Source: Larix kaempferi
Lineage: Eukaryota > Streptophyta > Pinopsida > Pinales > Pinaceae
Direction of reading: 5' to 3'
Assembly: GCA_027924585.1 (NCBI GenBank)
Contig: BSBM01000007.1
Location: 7,813,501 to 7,877,500 of the forward strand
Length of the DNA: 64,000 bases
Under the pieces are notes generated by a model. The model saw only the letters and a list, made by a program, of their open reading frames with translations. It made no database searches and was not told where the DNA came from. Both the position numbers and the translations under genes were made by a program. Positions 44,459-56,284 of this stretch are shown piece after piece (the first letter of the stretch is position 1; each line of letters opens with the position of its first letter).

Positions 44459-44470
44459 GCTCTGATACCA
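44459..44470 (-). promoter_or_regulatory. Primer-binding site of the RPA1-carrying element
   Basis: GCTCTGATACCA on the plus strand is TGGTATCAGAGC on the minus strand, 2 nt after the LTR end. It fixes the element's orientation as minus. Confidence 0.9.
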
Positions 44471-44472
44471 AT

Positions 44473-45149
44473 TGATCTCCAATTCATGTAAGGATATATG
44501 AGCTTCTTTTGGGGTAGCATTGCAGATGCTAGGACTGAGCTTGAGGTAGAGAGAATTGGGCGTGAGATAGAAAGGCGTTAATGGGGTAGTGTATATGGAA
44601 TAACCTGAATAAGGAGAGACATGAAGGAAGAGAGGTGTGAATGGAGCAATGTAAATGGAGCTTGTCGTGATTAGAAGAGAGGTGTGAATGAGGTGAGAAG
44701 CGTGAAGGAATCTGGACATGAATGGGGCCGCTTGAATGGAGTTAGGTGTGAATGGAAGAGATGAAGTTGCATGTAGTTGGGAGGATGGAGCAACGTGAAG
44801 GTGGGAGGAGTTGCAGTTGCGTAGATATGGGAGGATGGAGCAGAAGGTGGGAGGAGTGTAGCAGCTGCGTGGAGATGGGAGCATGGAGCAGCGTGAAGGT
44901 GGGAGGAGTGTAGCGTGAAGGCTGAAGGAGTGGGAAGCGTAAAGGCTGGAGTTTGCAGCTGCGTGAACAGTGGAGTAGTGGAGCAGCGTGAAGATTGGGG
45001 TTTGCAGGTACATGAGGCTGGAGGAGTGGGCGCACAAGCAGCTGGAAGAGTGGCAATTGGAAGAGAGCGTTGAGATGAATGCTGGGCGTGGATGCTGTGT
45101 GAGGGAAGCATGAAGATTGGGCATGAATGCAGAACGAAGGGGTGGCCCA
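44473..45149 (-). repeat. 5' LTR of the RPA1-carrying element (677 bp)
   Basis: It is paired with 36,379-37,071 and has the same TG...CA ends on the minus strand and the same purine-rich mosaic with a different repeat count. Confidence 0.82.
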
Positions 45150-45649
45150 GAAAGAGTCCTCAATTTGAACAACACAACTGAATTTGAACAATGGAAATTA
45201 CAACACCTATCTTCCTTTTAAATAGAATTGTAGTAAAGGCACTGAAGCAATTGTTGATATTCAGGAAGGTTTTTGGGAAATTAAGATTATGGGGCTCTGA
45301 GACAAGACATTGAAGTGTGACTCCTGAATTGGATTTACTAAAGTTGGGTATGATTTAGGGATGGACAACCAAGAATGACACTTCATTTTAGTGTATACAT
45401 TTGTCAAAGTAAGTATAGTAAATAAAATCATTTTAATGTATACTTCTGAAAAACGAATTTAAGGGTCCCTTATCCATTTCGGTAAATTTTTCATTTTATA
45501 GATGAGTCGAGAGTATCAAGTCCCTCATTGTCGCTGATTGGCGATGGCCAATGTGTTGTACTCTGAGTGACCAATATGGGAAGATGCAAATATTTATTAC
45601 TAATATTTGAATTTGGTGTTAATATCTTAATATTAGAATTTGGTGTTTT
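45150..45649. other. No recognisable gene
   Basis: A/T-rich sequence; nothing supported. Confidence 0.4.
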
Positions 45650-45960
45650 GACTTCGAGTGATTAATATTTTAGAATTTTGGGTGGATTACCATCTATTTT
45701 TTCTTAGATTGGAGGATGGGACAAGTTTATTATCCAAATTAATTTTATGTAAGTCATTCAAAATTTGAAATAAACAATTATAAAAAAAAGATAAAAAATA
45801 ACTAGTAATTGATGCATGGATAAGTAGTGAAGGACAACCATTTAATTAAAGAAGGTAACACTTAGCAGAGACATAGATAATATGAGAACAAGTAACTGAG
45901 ACATAGATAATATAAGAAAGGTAACAGATAACATGCTCATGACACTTGACTACCTGCCAC
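45650..45960 (+). repeat. Diverged direct repeat, left copy (about 300 bp)
   Basis: It shares with 47,290-47,585 the order TTTAGAATTTTGGGTG..., AAAATTTGAAATAAACAATTAT, AACT.GTA.TTGATGCATGGATAA and ACTAAAGAAGGT..CA, at perhaps 75-80% by eye. It could be two LTRs of an old element flanking 45,960-47,290. Confidence 0.7.
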
Positions 45961-47289
45961 AAGTTAAATAGCTATACTAGTATAAAAAGGTGATTAGATT
46001 AGCTCGACTCATTGGCTTTATTTTTCCAGGGACATCAAAAAGTCGATTAGCTCGACTGATTTAGGGTACAAGGTCCTTGCACTTATCGAGCAGAGTCAGC
46101 ATCGAACCAGTGAGCGATATTTGGTTCCGATATAGGATAATGATATGTTCGCTCCACTCTCCCTTATCTCTTGTTGCTGTGATTCCTTACGTACGATGAT
46201 CTGACGAGGTTGAAGTTGGATGGTTCATATTTTATCAGGTCCACTCATCTCAGCTTTTTAAGAACGCACAGCCATAGGTATGACAGAATACTATAAACTT
46301 CGAAATTCCGTCGAGTGTGCATTGTATTTGCCTTGGAAAATGAAAAGATTAGGTTTGTGAGCTGGCATACAATAATAGTTACAAACACTATTGATGACAA
46401 TGATTCACAACAAAACAACAAAAGACAGCATGATTTAGTTAAGTACAAGAGAAGTGTGTGGCGGGCCGGCGGCCTGGTGATTGCGTCCCATATCAATCCG
46501 TCTTTTCTTTTATATCATGTGCATATTGTAGGGAAGCTTCCAAAATAAATTAAAGTGGAAGAATAATGGAACATGGTTATTTGCAATTGGATTTCGATGG
46601 TCACAACTGAACCGAAATATGATTCATCAGGATTTGAATTGAATATAAAAAAATCACGGTCCCTCGCAATTACTCTTTCGACTGTAACATTCCAGTATCT
46701 TTGCCTTGTCAAGCCTTTAATAATGACCTAGAAAGAGAATAGAGAAAGAAACCGCCTGGAATGTCTACTAGTTCAAAAATAAATTATATTCTCGAAGTAC
46801 ATTGAAAATGGATGAACTAGTAGGACCAGGTCCACATATCACCTCCAACACTTTGTATGGAGTCAAAATGTTATACTTTCCTATTTGAAGATATTTTTGT
46901 CCTGCTTGAGAAAGAAACAAATCCAAAGTGACATAGTTCGACGTAGGTTGATGGGATGGCAAGAAATTTTTTCACTAGTAAGTATATTAAGATTGGATTA
47001 AACATTTTATATTGGATTTTTGTTCTTTGGTTCAATTCGTGAGCATGTAAGGTTTAGGGGTTCGTAGGGGTAACTCATTCCTTCCGATAACTTCTTGTGG
47101 GCTCTAAACCATAATTCAAAATGTAGAATATTTAACCTTAGAAGAATACAAATTTTAAAAATCAAAATTTAATAAAAACTTTTGAATGGAAACTCTATAT
47201 ATAATATATATAGCAATATTTTATTTCATAGTTATTAATAATATTAAAATTTTATGTTTGATTTAAAATATTTAGTATAATATATTTAC
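45961..47289. other. Sequence between the diverged direct repeats
   Basis: It holds no pol motif in any frame. There are two nearby TTAGCTCGACT copies at 46,000-46,050. Open stretches near 46,245-46,712 and 46,768-46,962 on the minus strand have no recognisable domain. If the flanking repeats are LTRs this would be the interior of a non-autonomous element, but no primer-binding site is seen. Confidence 0.4.
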
Positions 47290-47582
47290 ATCTATAGGTT
47301 TTTAGAATTTGGGGTGCACTGCTTTTCCTAGATTAAAAGAGGATGGAACAAGTGGATTGTCTAGATTGATTTTATGGGTGTCGTTTAAAATTTGAAATAA
47401 ACAATTATATAAAAAAGAAATATAAAAAAATAACTGTAGTTGATGCATGGATAACACGTAGTGATAGAAAACTCATTTAACTAAAGAAGGTGGCAAGTTG
47501 CTAAGATATAAACAACATGTGATTATAGCTAAGCATAGAAAACAAGTAACATATAACTTTTTCATGAAACTTAACTCGTGAC
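47290..47582 (+). repeat. Diverged direct repeat, right copy
   Basis: It matches 45,650-45,960. It stops at a T run (47,584-47,592) that is the likely poly-A tail of the minus-strand LINE. Confidence 0.7.
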
Positions 47583-47665
47583 CTTTTTTTTTCCATAGAA
47601 AAAAAATCCTATTTTATTTTCATATGAAAGAAAAAATACATACTTGAGGTGTCTCTACACTTCAT

Positions 47666-47833
47666 AGATTACATTCATCTAGTTTTCTGCAATATACTCT
47701 TCACATTTTCTATTACATCATCGTGTTTTCCATTTTTGGATTTAAATTCTCAGATTACATTGATCTAGTTTTCTGCAGTACATTCTTCACAATTTCTATT
47801 ACATCATAGTGTTTTCTATTTTTGGATTTAAAA
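47666..47833 (+). repeat. Tandem duplication, 86-bp unit, two copies
   Basis: AGATTACAT(T/C)...CTAGTTTTCTGCA...ATTACATCAT..TGTTTTC.ATTTTTGGATTTAAA occurs at 47,666-47,751 and 47,752-47,833. It lies in the presumed 3' untranslated end of the LINE. Confidence 0.9.
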
Positions 47834-47869
47834 AGATTCTTTAAAAACAAAAAAGTGAAATATTTTACT

Positions 47870-48401
47870 CCTCAAAATAGAGAGCAACCTTCAAAATTTA
47901 CTTTTGATATGCCCATTCTTATCCTTGTGATCATTAATTTGCCTATGTTTATCTTGAGCCCCTCCTTTGATAATCTATCAACTTGTTCATTTAGTTCTCA
48001 AAATATGACAGATCTGGAATGAATTGAAAGCTCATGTTAGCTCTCTAAGCTTTGAACTAATTCCTTACAAATTTAAATTCAAAATTTTCTTTTTCCCACT
48101 CATGAAATGACTCCATAATGCAGAATCCCCATATACTTGTAGTTCCTGAATACCTTCTTCACCATCCAGATAAAGAAGAATCTCGACCTCCTGCTATATT
48201 ATTTGTCCCCTTACCAAAATTAGCTTTGGAATTTATAGTATGATGTTCAGAGATTTTCAAAATTCCCTCCAATCCACAAACATTGTTTTCACATTCTCCA
48301 TCAAACCATCCCCTACACCCATTTTCTTCTGATTCTAATTCTTTTATTATTCTCACCCTTGTCCGATGCTCCTTTTCTTTGAAAGATGACTGCATTGCCA
48401 T
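47870..48401 (-). pseudogene. RNase H domain of the L1-type LINE
   Basis: GWFDGECENNVCGLEGILKISE then NFGKGTNNIAGG gives the RNase H first strand (WFDG with catalytic Asp). QELQVYGDSALW supplies the GDS Asp, and HELSIHSRSVIF-stop-ELNEQVDRLSKEGLKI the C-terminal (N..AD.LSK.GL). Plant L1 LINEs are known that acquired an archaeal-type RNase H at this position. Frames shift twice. Confidence 0.8.
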
Positions 48402-48768
48402 TAGTCTTGTTGTTACTTGAAAAGATGGTATTTGCTTATCCTCGAAAACACTGTAGTTTCACGCAATCTATATTCCCATAGAGCTACAAAAGGAACATAT
48501 TTAATAGCTTTCAACTCATTTTTCTTAAACCACTACTCCAAACAATCAACTATTGTTGTTGCTTCCCAAATATTTTCTAATTGGAGACCCTCACCAATAC
48601 TATTCCAAACTTGTCTTGAGTATGAACAACTTAGAAAAACATGGTTTATGTTTTATTCCTCCATCAAGCATAGAGTACAAATGCTAGGCTTAGATATATT
48701 TATTTTATAATATTATCCCATGTAAGTGTCTTCCCTCTCAAGGTCAACCACATGAAAAGTTTACATTT
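48402..48768 (-). pseudogene. Zinc-finger (zf-RVT-like) region of the LINE
   Basis: KCKLFMWLTLRGKTLTWDNI then, in a shifted frame, PSICTLC, NHVFLSCSYSRQVWNSIGEGL and VDCLE-stop-WFKKNELKAIKYVPFVALWEYRL match the C-terminal HLF..C......W region of plant LINE ORF2. Its 5' side stops exactly at the CATTT duplication. Confidence 0.82.
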
Positions 48769-49116
48769 TGATGTAGGGGAATCCAAGCCCAAGGGAAACA
48801 GTCGGGCATGGCCGACAAAATACTCCCAGAGGACGGTCAACGATCTCTCGGATAAAGGGCGATAGTCAATAGAAGGTAGTGTATGTTTTATTCCTCCATG
48901 AAGCATAGAGTACAAATGCTAGGCTTAGATATAATTATTTTATAATATTATCCCATGTAAGTGTCTTCCCTCTCAAGGTCAACCACATGAAAAGTTTACA
49001 TTTTGATGTAGGGGAATCCAAGCCCAAGGGAAACAGTCGGGGATGACCGACAAAATACTCCCAAAGGACGGTCAACAATCTCTCGGATAAAGGGCGATAG
49101 TCGATAGAAGATAGTG
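48647..49116 (+). repeat. Tandem duplication of 235 bp across the LINE/LTR junction
   Basis: Copies 48,647-48,881 and 48,882-49,116 are about 97% alike. Each contains the LINE segment, CATTT, and the first 113 bp of the inserted LTR (TGATGTAGGGG...). It therefore arose after the LTR inserted. Confidence 0.93.
48764..48768. repeat. Target-site duplication CATTT, left copy
   Basis: CATTT precedes TGATGTAGGGG at 48,769 (and again at 49,004 through the 235-bp duplication). The other copy follows CTTACGTCA at 59,226. Confidence 0.85.
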
Positions 49117-49610
49117 AATCGTGGGGTTTTCAACCAACTAAGGTTGATGGCCGATAACCAGACAAAGTAATGAAATGGTCGGAGTTTACATCGACCAGAC
49201 AAAGAAAGCAGTCGAGGATCGACAACATACAGTCAATGAGGATTGGTTGAGATGGAGGCCACGGAAAGTGACAAAATGAGTCACTTGTAGAGGATGAATT
49301 CCTTCTAGAAGAAGAGAGGGGCAATTGACCCAGATGGTCAATGAACGGCCAAGAGTAGACTTTCGTCGAAGAACCAAGTTGTATCAAAGTCGAGACTAGC
49401 AAGAGGACTAGGTGAGTCAGTGACGACACCGACATAACGTATGCCGACTACATCAAAGTGGTCGAAGGATGAAGACGACAAAGACCAAAAGAGATCGGAG
49501 GGATCGATGGCTGAGTCACTGGGCTGGTTCGATGCAAGAATATCAACCAGTGAAATGATTGAGTGCTTGAGAGGAAGGAGCCGATGTAGCATGGCGACGA
49601 TTGAGTTATA

Positions 49611-50859
49611 GTCAAAGACGAGAGCAGCTACGGTTGGGAAAGAAAGAAGTGACGTCCAGTCGTTGGATCAAATGCAACTGAAGGAGAGGAAACTGAAACT
49701 GAAGTCACTGAAGAAGTGTTGAACAAAGGATCGACATAGTGGGTTGAGTGTAATTTGACCACTCAGAGTATAGTTGGTCGACGAAGTACCAACTGATCCT
49801 AGGAGGATGAGTCGAAGATGATCGAGAAAAGAAGGTCGACCAAGGGGATTTCCAATGATCACTAGTGCGAGGGAGACTGGAACACGAATCTAGGTAGTCG
49901 AGCAGGAAGCTGTTGAATTAGGGTCGACAGGAATGAAAGTCAAAGGAGTCGAATGTCGAACATCGGCATCGACAAAAGCCGAAAAGGCCAACTGAAGGGG
50001 GGATGGGGTGGACTGGTAGCCGTAGAGACTAAGTGAATTCGACAAGTTAAGTCAAGGACTCACAAAGCACAGAATGGTCGACATAGCATGGAGGACAGTG
50101 ATAAGACCGACCAATGTGGAAAAGTCAAAGAGGTGCAAAATTCAAGGAAACATACCTACAGTCATTGTGGGTTGTTGAGGAAGTTAATGGAAGTTAAGAA
50201 GGTGTTTCAGACCAGTTTATGTGTCTCCACAAGAAGAGGTTGTGCAAGTCAAAGACGAGAGCAGCTACGGTTGGGAAAGAAAGAAGTGACGTCCAGTCAT
50301 TGGATCAAATGCAACTAAAGGAGAGGCAACTGAAACTGAAGTCACTGAAGAAGTGTCGAACAAAGGATCGACATAGTGGGCTAATTGTAATTTGACCACT
50401 CAGAGTATAGTTGGTCGATGGAGTACCAACTAATACTAGGAGGATGAGTCGAAGATGATCGAGAAAAGAAGGTCGACCAAGGGGATTTCCAATGACCACT
50501 AGTGCGAGGGAGACTGGAACATGAAGCTAGGTAGTCGAGCAGGAAGCTGTTGAATTAGGGTCGACAGGAACGAAAGTCAAAGGAGTCGAATGTCGAACAT
50601 CGGCATCGACAAAAGCGGAAAAGGCCAACTGAAGGGGGGATGGGGCGGACTGGTAGCCGTAGAGACTAAGTGAATTCGACAAGTTAAGTCAAGGACTCAC
50701 AAAGCACAGAATGGTCGACATAGCATAGAGGACAGTGATAAGACCGACCACTGTGGAAAAGTCAAAGAGGTGCAAAATTCAAGGAAACATACCTACAGTC
50801 ATTGTGGGTTGTTGAGGAAGTTAATGGCAGTTAAGAAGGTGTTTGAGACCAGTTTAGGT
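49611..50859 (+). repeat. Tandem 637-bp units (two copies, second truncated by copia)
   Basis: Unit 1 is 49,611-50,247 (GTCAAAGACGAGAGC...GAGGTTGTGCAA). Unit 2 is 50,248 to 50,859, where the copia LTR starts at offset about 612. Identity is about 96% by eye. Confidence 0.93.
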
Positions 50860-51466
50860 TGTTGAGATATTGTAACTTCAAAGAATATTATATTTGTACT
50901 TTATTATTCCGGAGATGATTCATTCCTCCGTGAAGATCTTATTGTATATCCGGAGATGTTTATTCCTCCGTCGGAATGTGGTAACTTGGGTTATTAGACT
51001 TCCCTGGTGGGGGTCAGCCCTGTATGTGTTATGTGGGTCAAAGGGTTATTAGACCACCCTAGAGGGGTCGGCCCAGTCAGTTGTAGTGGGGTATTTAACC
51101 CATTGGTTAAATACGATCCTACATGTTTTGTGTAAAAGACAAGTCGGAGTAGTGTATAAATAGAGGAGGTGTATTCCTCATTTGACACACACACTCACTC
51201 ACTTGAGAGAGGCGCACTTGTGGAGGAGACGTCTGCTATGGTGGAGGAGGAGATCATGTCTTTGGTTTGCATCTTTGTATATTGTTGGTCATCTATATTG
51301 AGGAAGCTTTGCTGGGTTTTCTACCCCATGAGGGTTTCCCAGGATAAATTTGTGTCTCTTGTGTTTATGCTGTGCTTGTTGTTTCTTCAGTGATCCTGTA
51401 TATGCTATTATTGTGAAATGGAATGTAATGCTGCTATTTTCTCTATTAGAATATTAAATCTTAACA
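50860..51466 (+). repeat. 5' LTR of the copia element (607 bp)
   Basis: It ends in TTAACA followed at once by the primer-binding site. TATAAATAG at 51,155-51,163 is a strong TATA box; the RNA would start about 30 bp downstream. Confidence 0.93.
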
Positions 51467-51478
51467 TGGTATCAGAGC
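51467..51478 (+). promoter_or_regulatory. Primer-binding site of the copia element
   Basis: TGGTATCAGAGC (initiator-Met tRNA type) directly follows the 5' LTR with no spacer. Confidence 0.95.
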
Positions 51479-54400
51479 TAACCTGAAGGAAGGCAAGGTA
51501 TGGCACTTACGACACTTGCTTTACTTACGACAATTTGAAGGTTAGTGTTTTATATAGAAAAAAATAGTCATCATAGAACTTTCACCATAAATCCATTTTG
51601 GCGAAGGTTCAGGATCTGAAACCTTTATAGGTCGTAGATAACATCTCCAGGTATCTTGTGTCCAAAGGGCACCCTCAGATTCGTTGTACTTTGTAAGTTA
51701 TGATCAGTACAAGTTAGGGTTTCTTCCTCTTCCAGATCTCAGTCAAAATCAGGTGACCTAGGAAAAAAGGTCATAACTTGGGCTAGGAAGCTCCAAATGA
51801 AATTTCGTAAAACGTGACAGGTAGTACACAGACTTTACTATCTCAAAAAACGTTTTCAGAGGCCTAAGATGAACAAGTGACACGTGGAACTCCGTACAAG
51901 TTTGCTCTCCTATTTTATCCCATAAATAGGTCATGTTGCGACACTTGGCATAACTTGGGCTAGGAAGCTCTAAATGAAATTTAATAAAAAGTGAAAGGTA
52001 GTACACAGACTGTACTATCTCAGGAAACTTTTTCAGAGGTCGAAGCGGAACCAGTGACACGTGGAACTCCGTACAAGTTCGCTCTCCTGTTTTATCCCAT
52101 AAACAGGTCACGTTGCGACACTTGGCATAACTCTCTCTCAGAAAATCCAATTGAGGTCAGACCTGTCGGGATGGAAAGATGACAGGTCAGGATACCATAG
52201 AAAAAGTTTTCAAACCTTGTGGAGTGACAATTTCAGAGTTACAGTAGAAAAAACCAGGTACATATTTCTGTCAAACCAGAATTATTTTTGGAGCACCTTC
52301 ATTCATGGCTTCCAGAATTTAGGGTTTCAGGGAAAGTTAGAATTTTTGGAATCGGAATCCACGGCTTAATGCTACTCAGGAAAATCGAAATTTAGAGACC
52401 AAGATTGATTTTTTTGGTTGGGTAGAAGACCGGACTTGATCAAACCCCAGTTCAGGATTTTGATCGGAAAGATGGAAAATTAGGGCTTCAGCAAAAGTTG
52501 GAATTTTTAAAGTCTGTGACCACGGCTGGAAGCTCCTCAAGAAAATAAGAGTTTAGAACCTTGGATCGAACCTTTTCATTGGGCAGAAAGGTGGGCATCA
52601 TCAAACCCTAGTTCGGGATCTTGTCGAGAAGATCCAGAAGTTTCGAAGGAAATTTTGAGGGGTCAAATTTTGAAGATTTCAAAATTGAAGTATGCTAGTT
52701 TTGATCAGCTCAGCAAGTCACATCCTTCCATCCATTCAGAAGTGTGAAAGTCAAAGATTGAATTTTTAGGGTTTCTCTAGCAAACCCTAATCAAGCTCCA
52801 GATCAAGTTTCAGGGGGAGTCGAGGCTAAGGCCTTACATAAGAAGACTACATGAAGTCTCGATAGGTATGACTTAAGGAGGTTCAGGTATGTCTTGAAAT
52901 CTGATTCTTGATTAAGTTCATAATGTGTTTGTCTTCATGTTATTTATTAGTACAATCTTGATTAATGTTAGAATTGTCTTATCATCCTAGTAACAGTATG
53001 AATGCATGTGAATGATCGAAGACATTCATTGATTAGGGATATATGATTGTACTAATGCATTATGGTGTTGTGTGAGGTTGATGTTGTCTGCTAACAAGAT
53101 ACATGTACATCACAAAAGACGAATCAAGTTCCATGACCATGACATCATGAAGACAAAGACTCATCCATAATCTTTGTTCTACTTACGAGGTATGTATGAC
53201 TTTGTTATATTATGCTTAACCTATGAGTCATGCAGATTCTAGCTCAGGATCTCTAAATCATTGAAGAGATTGTTTAGGTATGTTGTCCATAACTAAGCAG
53301 GTATACTAATCCAGGTATGTTTTTCCTATGTCATGTTAGAATCTTACCTTGTGTTAGGATCCCTTATATAAGTATACTTGGTATGCTTATTCATAAAGTT
53401 AGTAATCAAGGGTTTATGCATATTATGTCTCTTATCTTGGTTGATGATTTAACTAACTAGATCAAACAAGAATATGCATGAGTAAAAGAAGACTTCCCTG
53501 AAACCTTGAATATTATCTATAATCATGACTATACATATTCAAGATTATTTAGAACTATAATGTTTTGATAACATTAAGAATATACTAATGAATGTATGTT
53601 TGTGTATGAGATCATGAGGATGACACTAGTGCACACTTAAGCATGCACAGTGGTACAAAATGAATAGAAGTTCAAAAGACATATAGAAGATCAAGCGGGA
53701 GGCAACCACACAAACATAAAATATAAGTATTTGAGTTGTTATTTCAAATAGTAAATGCTATTGCTTGTATGCATATTTGTATTCCTAGAATATATCATGC
53801 AGAGTGTAAACATTCATAGTGCATTGAAAAATATACTACTAATATGCATATGATTGGTAAGTTGGACAAACATTCCATTGTTGCTTGTCTAGAATGAAAC
53901 CTCTTTGCTGGCATGCTGAGAGCTGTGCACACTCTCGATAGTATGTTCTGGTAGAGATGGAAGGCATCTGGATAGCCACTGTATGCATACAGGATATGGA
54001 AAAGTGTTGTGCCAAAGTATTGGTCAAAGATATTTCCATAACTATGTAAATGATATCTGTATGCATAATAGGTTATCATGTCAACATGATTTCATGATTA
54101 TGAAGTAATACTAATCATGTACTTAATTTTGACATGTAGGAAAGATCATGAAGAATGATGAACACCGAACAGGTGATGGATGTTCAACAAGAAGATTTAC
54201 AAATCAAACAAAATATAGAAGGCTCATTGCTAGAAGATTCTCTTAGAAAGAGGAAGAGAATCATGACAAGATGTTTGATCCAAGTGGATATATAAGACCA
54301 TTCTCTTAATGGTGTAATTAAAGAAGAAGTGTGAATCAGGTTTTGTATGGGTACCCAGGATTCGTAGTCAATTGATGAGCTTAATGATCATCATGGGTGA

Positions 54401-54590
54401 TGTGGATCTCAACCTTTGCTACAAGGTTGAATATGGCTTCTATACACATATGACATGGATGCAAGAAGGAACTCACCACAGAGTTTGAATGATTTTGAGG
54501 CTCATATTAGTAGACCCATCTGACGAGAGATGGCACAGATAGATATGCAGAAGATCACTCAATGCAGAGTGTGAATAATGGACAATTGAC
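51479..54590 (+). other. Copia interior without recognisable gag, protease or integrase
   Basis: It is 3.1 kb of mostly closed frames. From about 52,180 the text reads like a decayed leader (repeated TCAAACCCTAGTTC..GATC and AGGGTTTC-type segments). I find no CCHC knuckle, DTG or integrase motif. The minus-strand open stretches at 53,795-54,079 have no domain. Confidence 0.65.
51772..52130 (+). repeat. Tandem duplication, about 177-bp unit, two copies
   Basis: AACTTGGGCTAGGAAGCTC...GACACTTGGCAT occurs from 51,775 and again from 51,952, about 90% alike. It creates the repetitive minus-strand open stretch 51,758-52,150, which I do not regard as a gene. Confidence 0.9.
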
Positions 54591-54599
54591 AGCTTCATG

Positions 54600-55635
54600 A
54601 AAAATCTTGGGCTTTACCAGAAGTAAAGCTGATCGTAACCTTTACCTTAAGGTTGTGGATGATGAACCTATCATACCATTATTGTATGACGATGATCTCT
54701 TTCTGACAAGGAATGAGAAACAGATCATGAAAATGGCTGCATAAATGAAAATGAAAGATCTCGGATTAATGCACTACTTCTTAGGTCTAGAAGTATGGCA
54801 AGATCCAAAAGGAATCTTTTAAATCAAGGTAAGTATGTTTTGAAGTTTCTAAAAAGATTTGATATGTTGGAGTGTAAAGCCATGGCCACTCCCATGGACT
54901 CCAACTTGAAGTTATTATTTAATGACTCATCGTATTTAGTGGACCTAACCCTATATAGACAAATCATTGGGTCATTGATGTATTTAACAAATACTAGGCC
55001 AGATATATGCTTTGCTGTAAATACCCTAAGTCAGTATCTAGTAGAACCTAGAAAGGTTCACTTAATAGCTACAAATCATGTAGTGAGGTACCTAAAAGGT
55101 ACATTAGATTTTGGTCTATATTATCTTGGAGGTCATGAACTCCGATTACATGGTTACTCAGATTCTGATTGGGCAGGAAGTGTCTCAGACAGAAAGAGTA
55201 CATCAGGTGGATGTTATAGTCTTGAATCTGCCATGATCTCATGGTTCAGCAAGAAACAATCTAGTGTGGCTCTCAGTAGTGCTGAAGCAGAATATATAGC
55301 TGTCTGCTCTGCCAACTGTGAAGCAGTGTGGCTTCAGAAGCTATTATATGGAGTGTTTGACTTAGAAATGGATCCCACTGTGATTATGTGTGACAATCAA
55401 AGCTACATCAAGATGATATAAAATCTTGTATTCCATGATAAGTCAAAACACATAGAGATCCGATACTTTTATATACGAGATATGGTGCAGAGAGGATCTA
55501 TCAAGCTCGAGTATGTGAGCACTGAGGATCAATTTGCTGATATCTTGACCAAACCTCTATCTCGAGTGAAATTTGAATACTTCCGAGACAAGCTTGGTGT
55601 AGTTCAAAAGGACCCTCCTCGAAAGGGGGAGTAGT
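54600..55635 (+). pseudogene. Copia RT C-terminus and RNase H
   Basis: LLYDDDLFLT at about 54,679-54,708 is the RT catalytic box (canonical L-Y-V-D-D, here Y-D-D-D). MKDLGLMHYFLGLEVWQ follows, then from 54,795 in a shifted frame QGKYVLKFLKRFDMLECK, YRQIIGSLMYLTNTRPDICFAV, HLIATNHVVRYLKGT, RNase H YSDSDWAGSVSDRKSTSG, SSAEAEYIAVCSA and, after a TAA at 55,419, FHDKSKHIEIRYFYI and FADILTKPLSRVKFEYF. The RNase H D-E-D residues are visible. This is the most intact coding part of the element. Confidence 0.93.
55616..55630 (+). promoter_or_regulatory. Polypurine-tract-like run after the copia RNase H
   Basis: CTCGAAAGGGGGAGTAG lies right after the pol stop, where copia elements normally end their interior. 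The real LTR lies 2.1 kb further on, after a second such run at 57,719. Confidence 0.6.
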
Positions 55636-55734
55636 ATGATCTCTGATGGCAAGTTTGTCTCATCAATGATGAGGTTACCTAATTACTACACTTAGTTACT
55701 TAGAAATATATAGATTTAGGACTCTTATAATTAG

Positions 55735-55972
55735 AATACATGCTTTTGATGTTAGATGTATTGGTGAGAATACATGCTTTTGATGATAGATGTATTGGTG
55801 AGTATACATGCTTTTGATGATAGATGTATTGGTCAGAATACATGCTTTTGATGATAGATGTATTGGTGACAATACATGCTTTTGATGATAGATGTATTGG
55901 TGAGAATACATGCTTTTGATGATAGATGTATTGGTGAGAATACATGCTGTTGATGATACATGTGTGTACTTG
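55735..55972 (+). repeat. Tandem array, 34-bp unit, seven copies
   Basis: Units AATACATGCTTTTGATGATA... begin at 55,735 and recur every 34 bp to 55,939. Near-identical copies suggest recent expansion. Confidence 0.95.
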
Positions 55973-56016
55973 TATAATAAAGGATACTTGTACTTGTATT
56001 GATAAGAATACATGTA

Positions 56017-56284
56017 GGGATTGCATCATCCTTGAACATATGTTCTAAAGTGAGCCGTAGACAGGTGTCTCTGAGAAAGAAGAGGGATTGTATCATCCTT
56101 GAACACATGTTCTAAAGTGAGCCGTAGACAGGTGTCTTCGAGAAAGAAGAGGGATTGTATCATCCTTGAACACATGTTCTAAAGTGAGCGGTAGACAGGT
56201 GTCTCCGAGAAAGAAGAGGGATTATATCATCCTTGAACACATGTTCTAAAGTGAGCCCTAGACATGATGTCTCTGATAAAGAAG
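56017..56284 (+). repeat. Tandem array, 67-bp unit, four copies
   Basis: GGGATTGTATCATCC units begin at 56,017, 56,084, 56,151 and 56,218. They carry GAACACATGTTCTAAAG and GACAGGTGTCT. Confidence 0.95.

Larger units (their letters stand above)
36379..45149 (-). mobile_element. LTR retrotransposon carrying a captured RPA1 fragment (with a nested insertion)
   Basis: LTR-like copies at 36,379-37,071 and 44,473-45,149, read leftward, start TGGGCCACCCC and end TTGGAGATCA. A tRNA-iMet primer-binding site on the minus strand (44,470-44,459) follows the upper LTR, so transcription ran leftward. Inside are gag and protease (39,846 to about 38,500), the RT N-terminus (about 38,360-38,215), then RPA1-derived sequence in place of RT, RNase H and integrase, and a purine stretch before the lower LTR. 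The 39,968-44,233 element sits in its leader. LTR copies differ by many substitutions and indels, so it is old. The 5-bp flanks (CAAGG below, GAAAG above) do not match, so the target duplication has decayed or the ends have recombined. Confidence 0.85.

Noticed and set aside
51758-52150. 130-codon minus-strand ORF with internal repeats
   Set aside because: Produced by the 177-bp tandem duplication in the copia leader.
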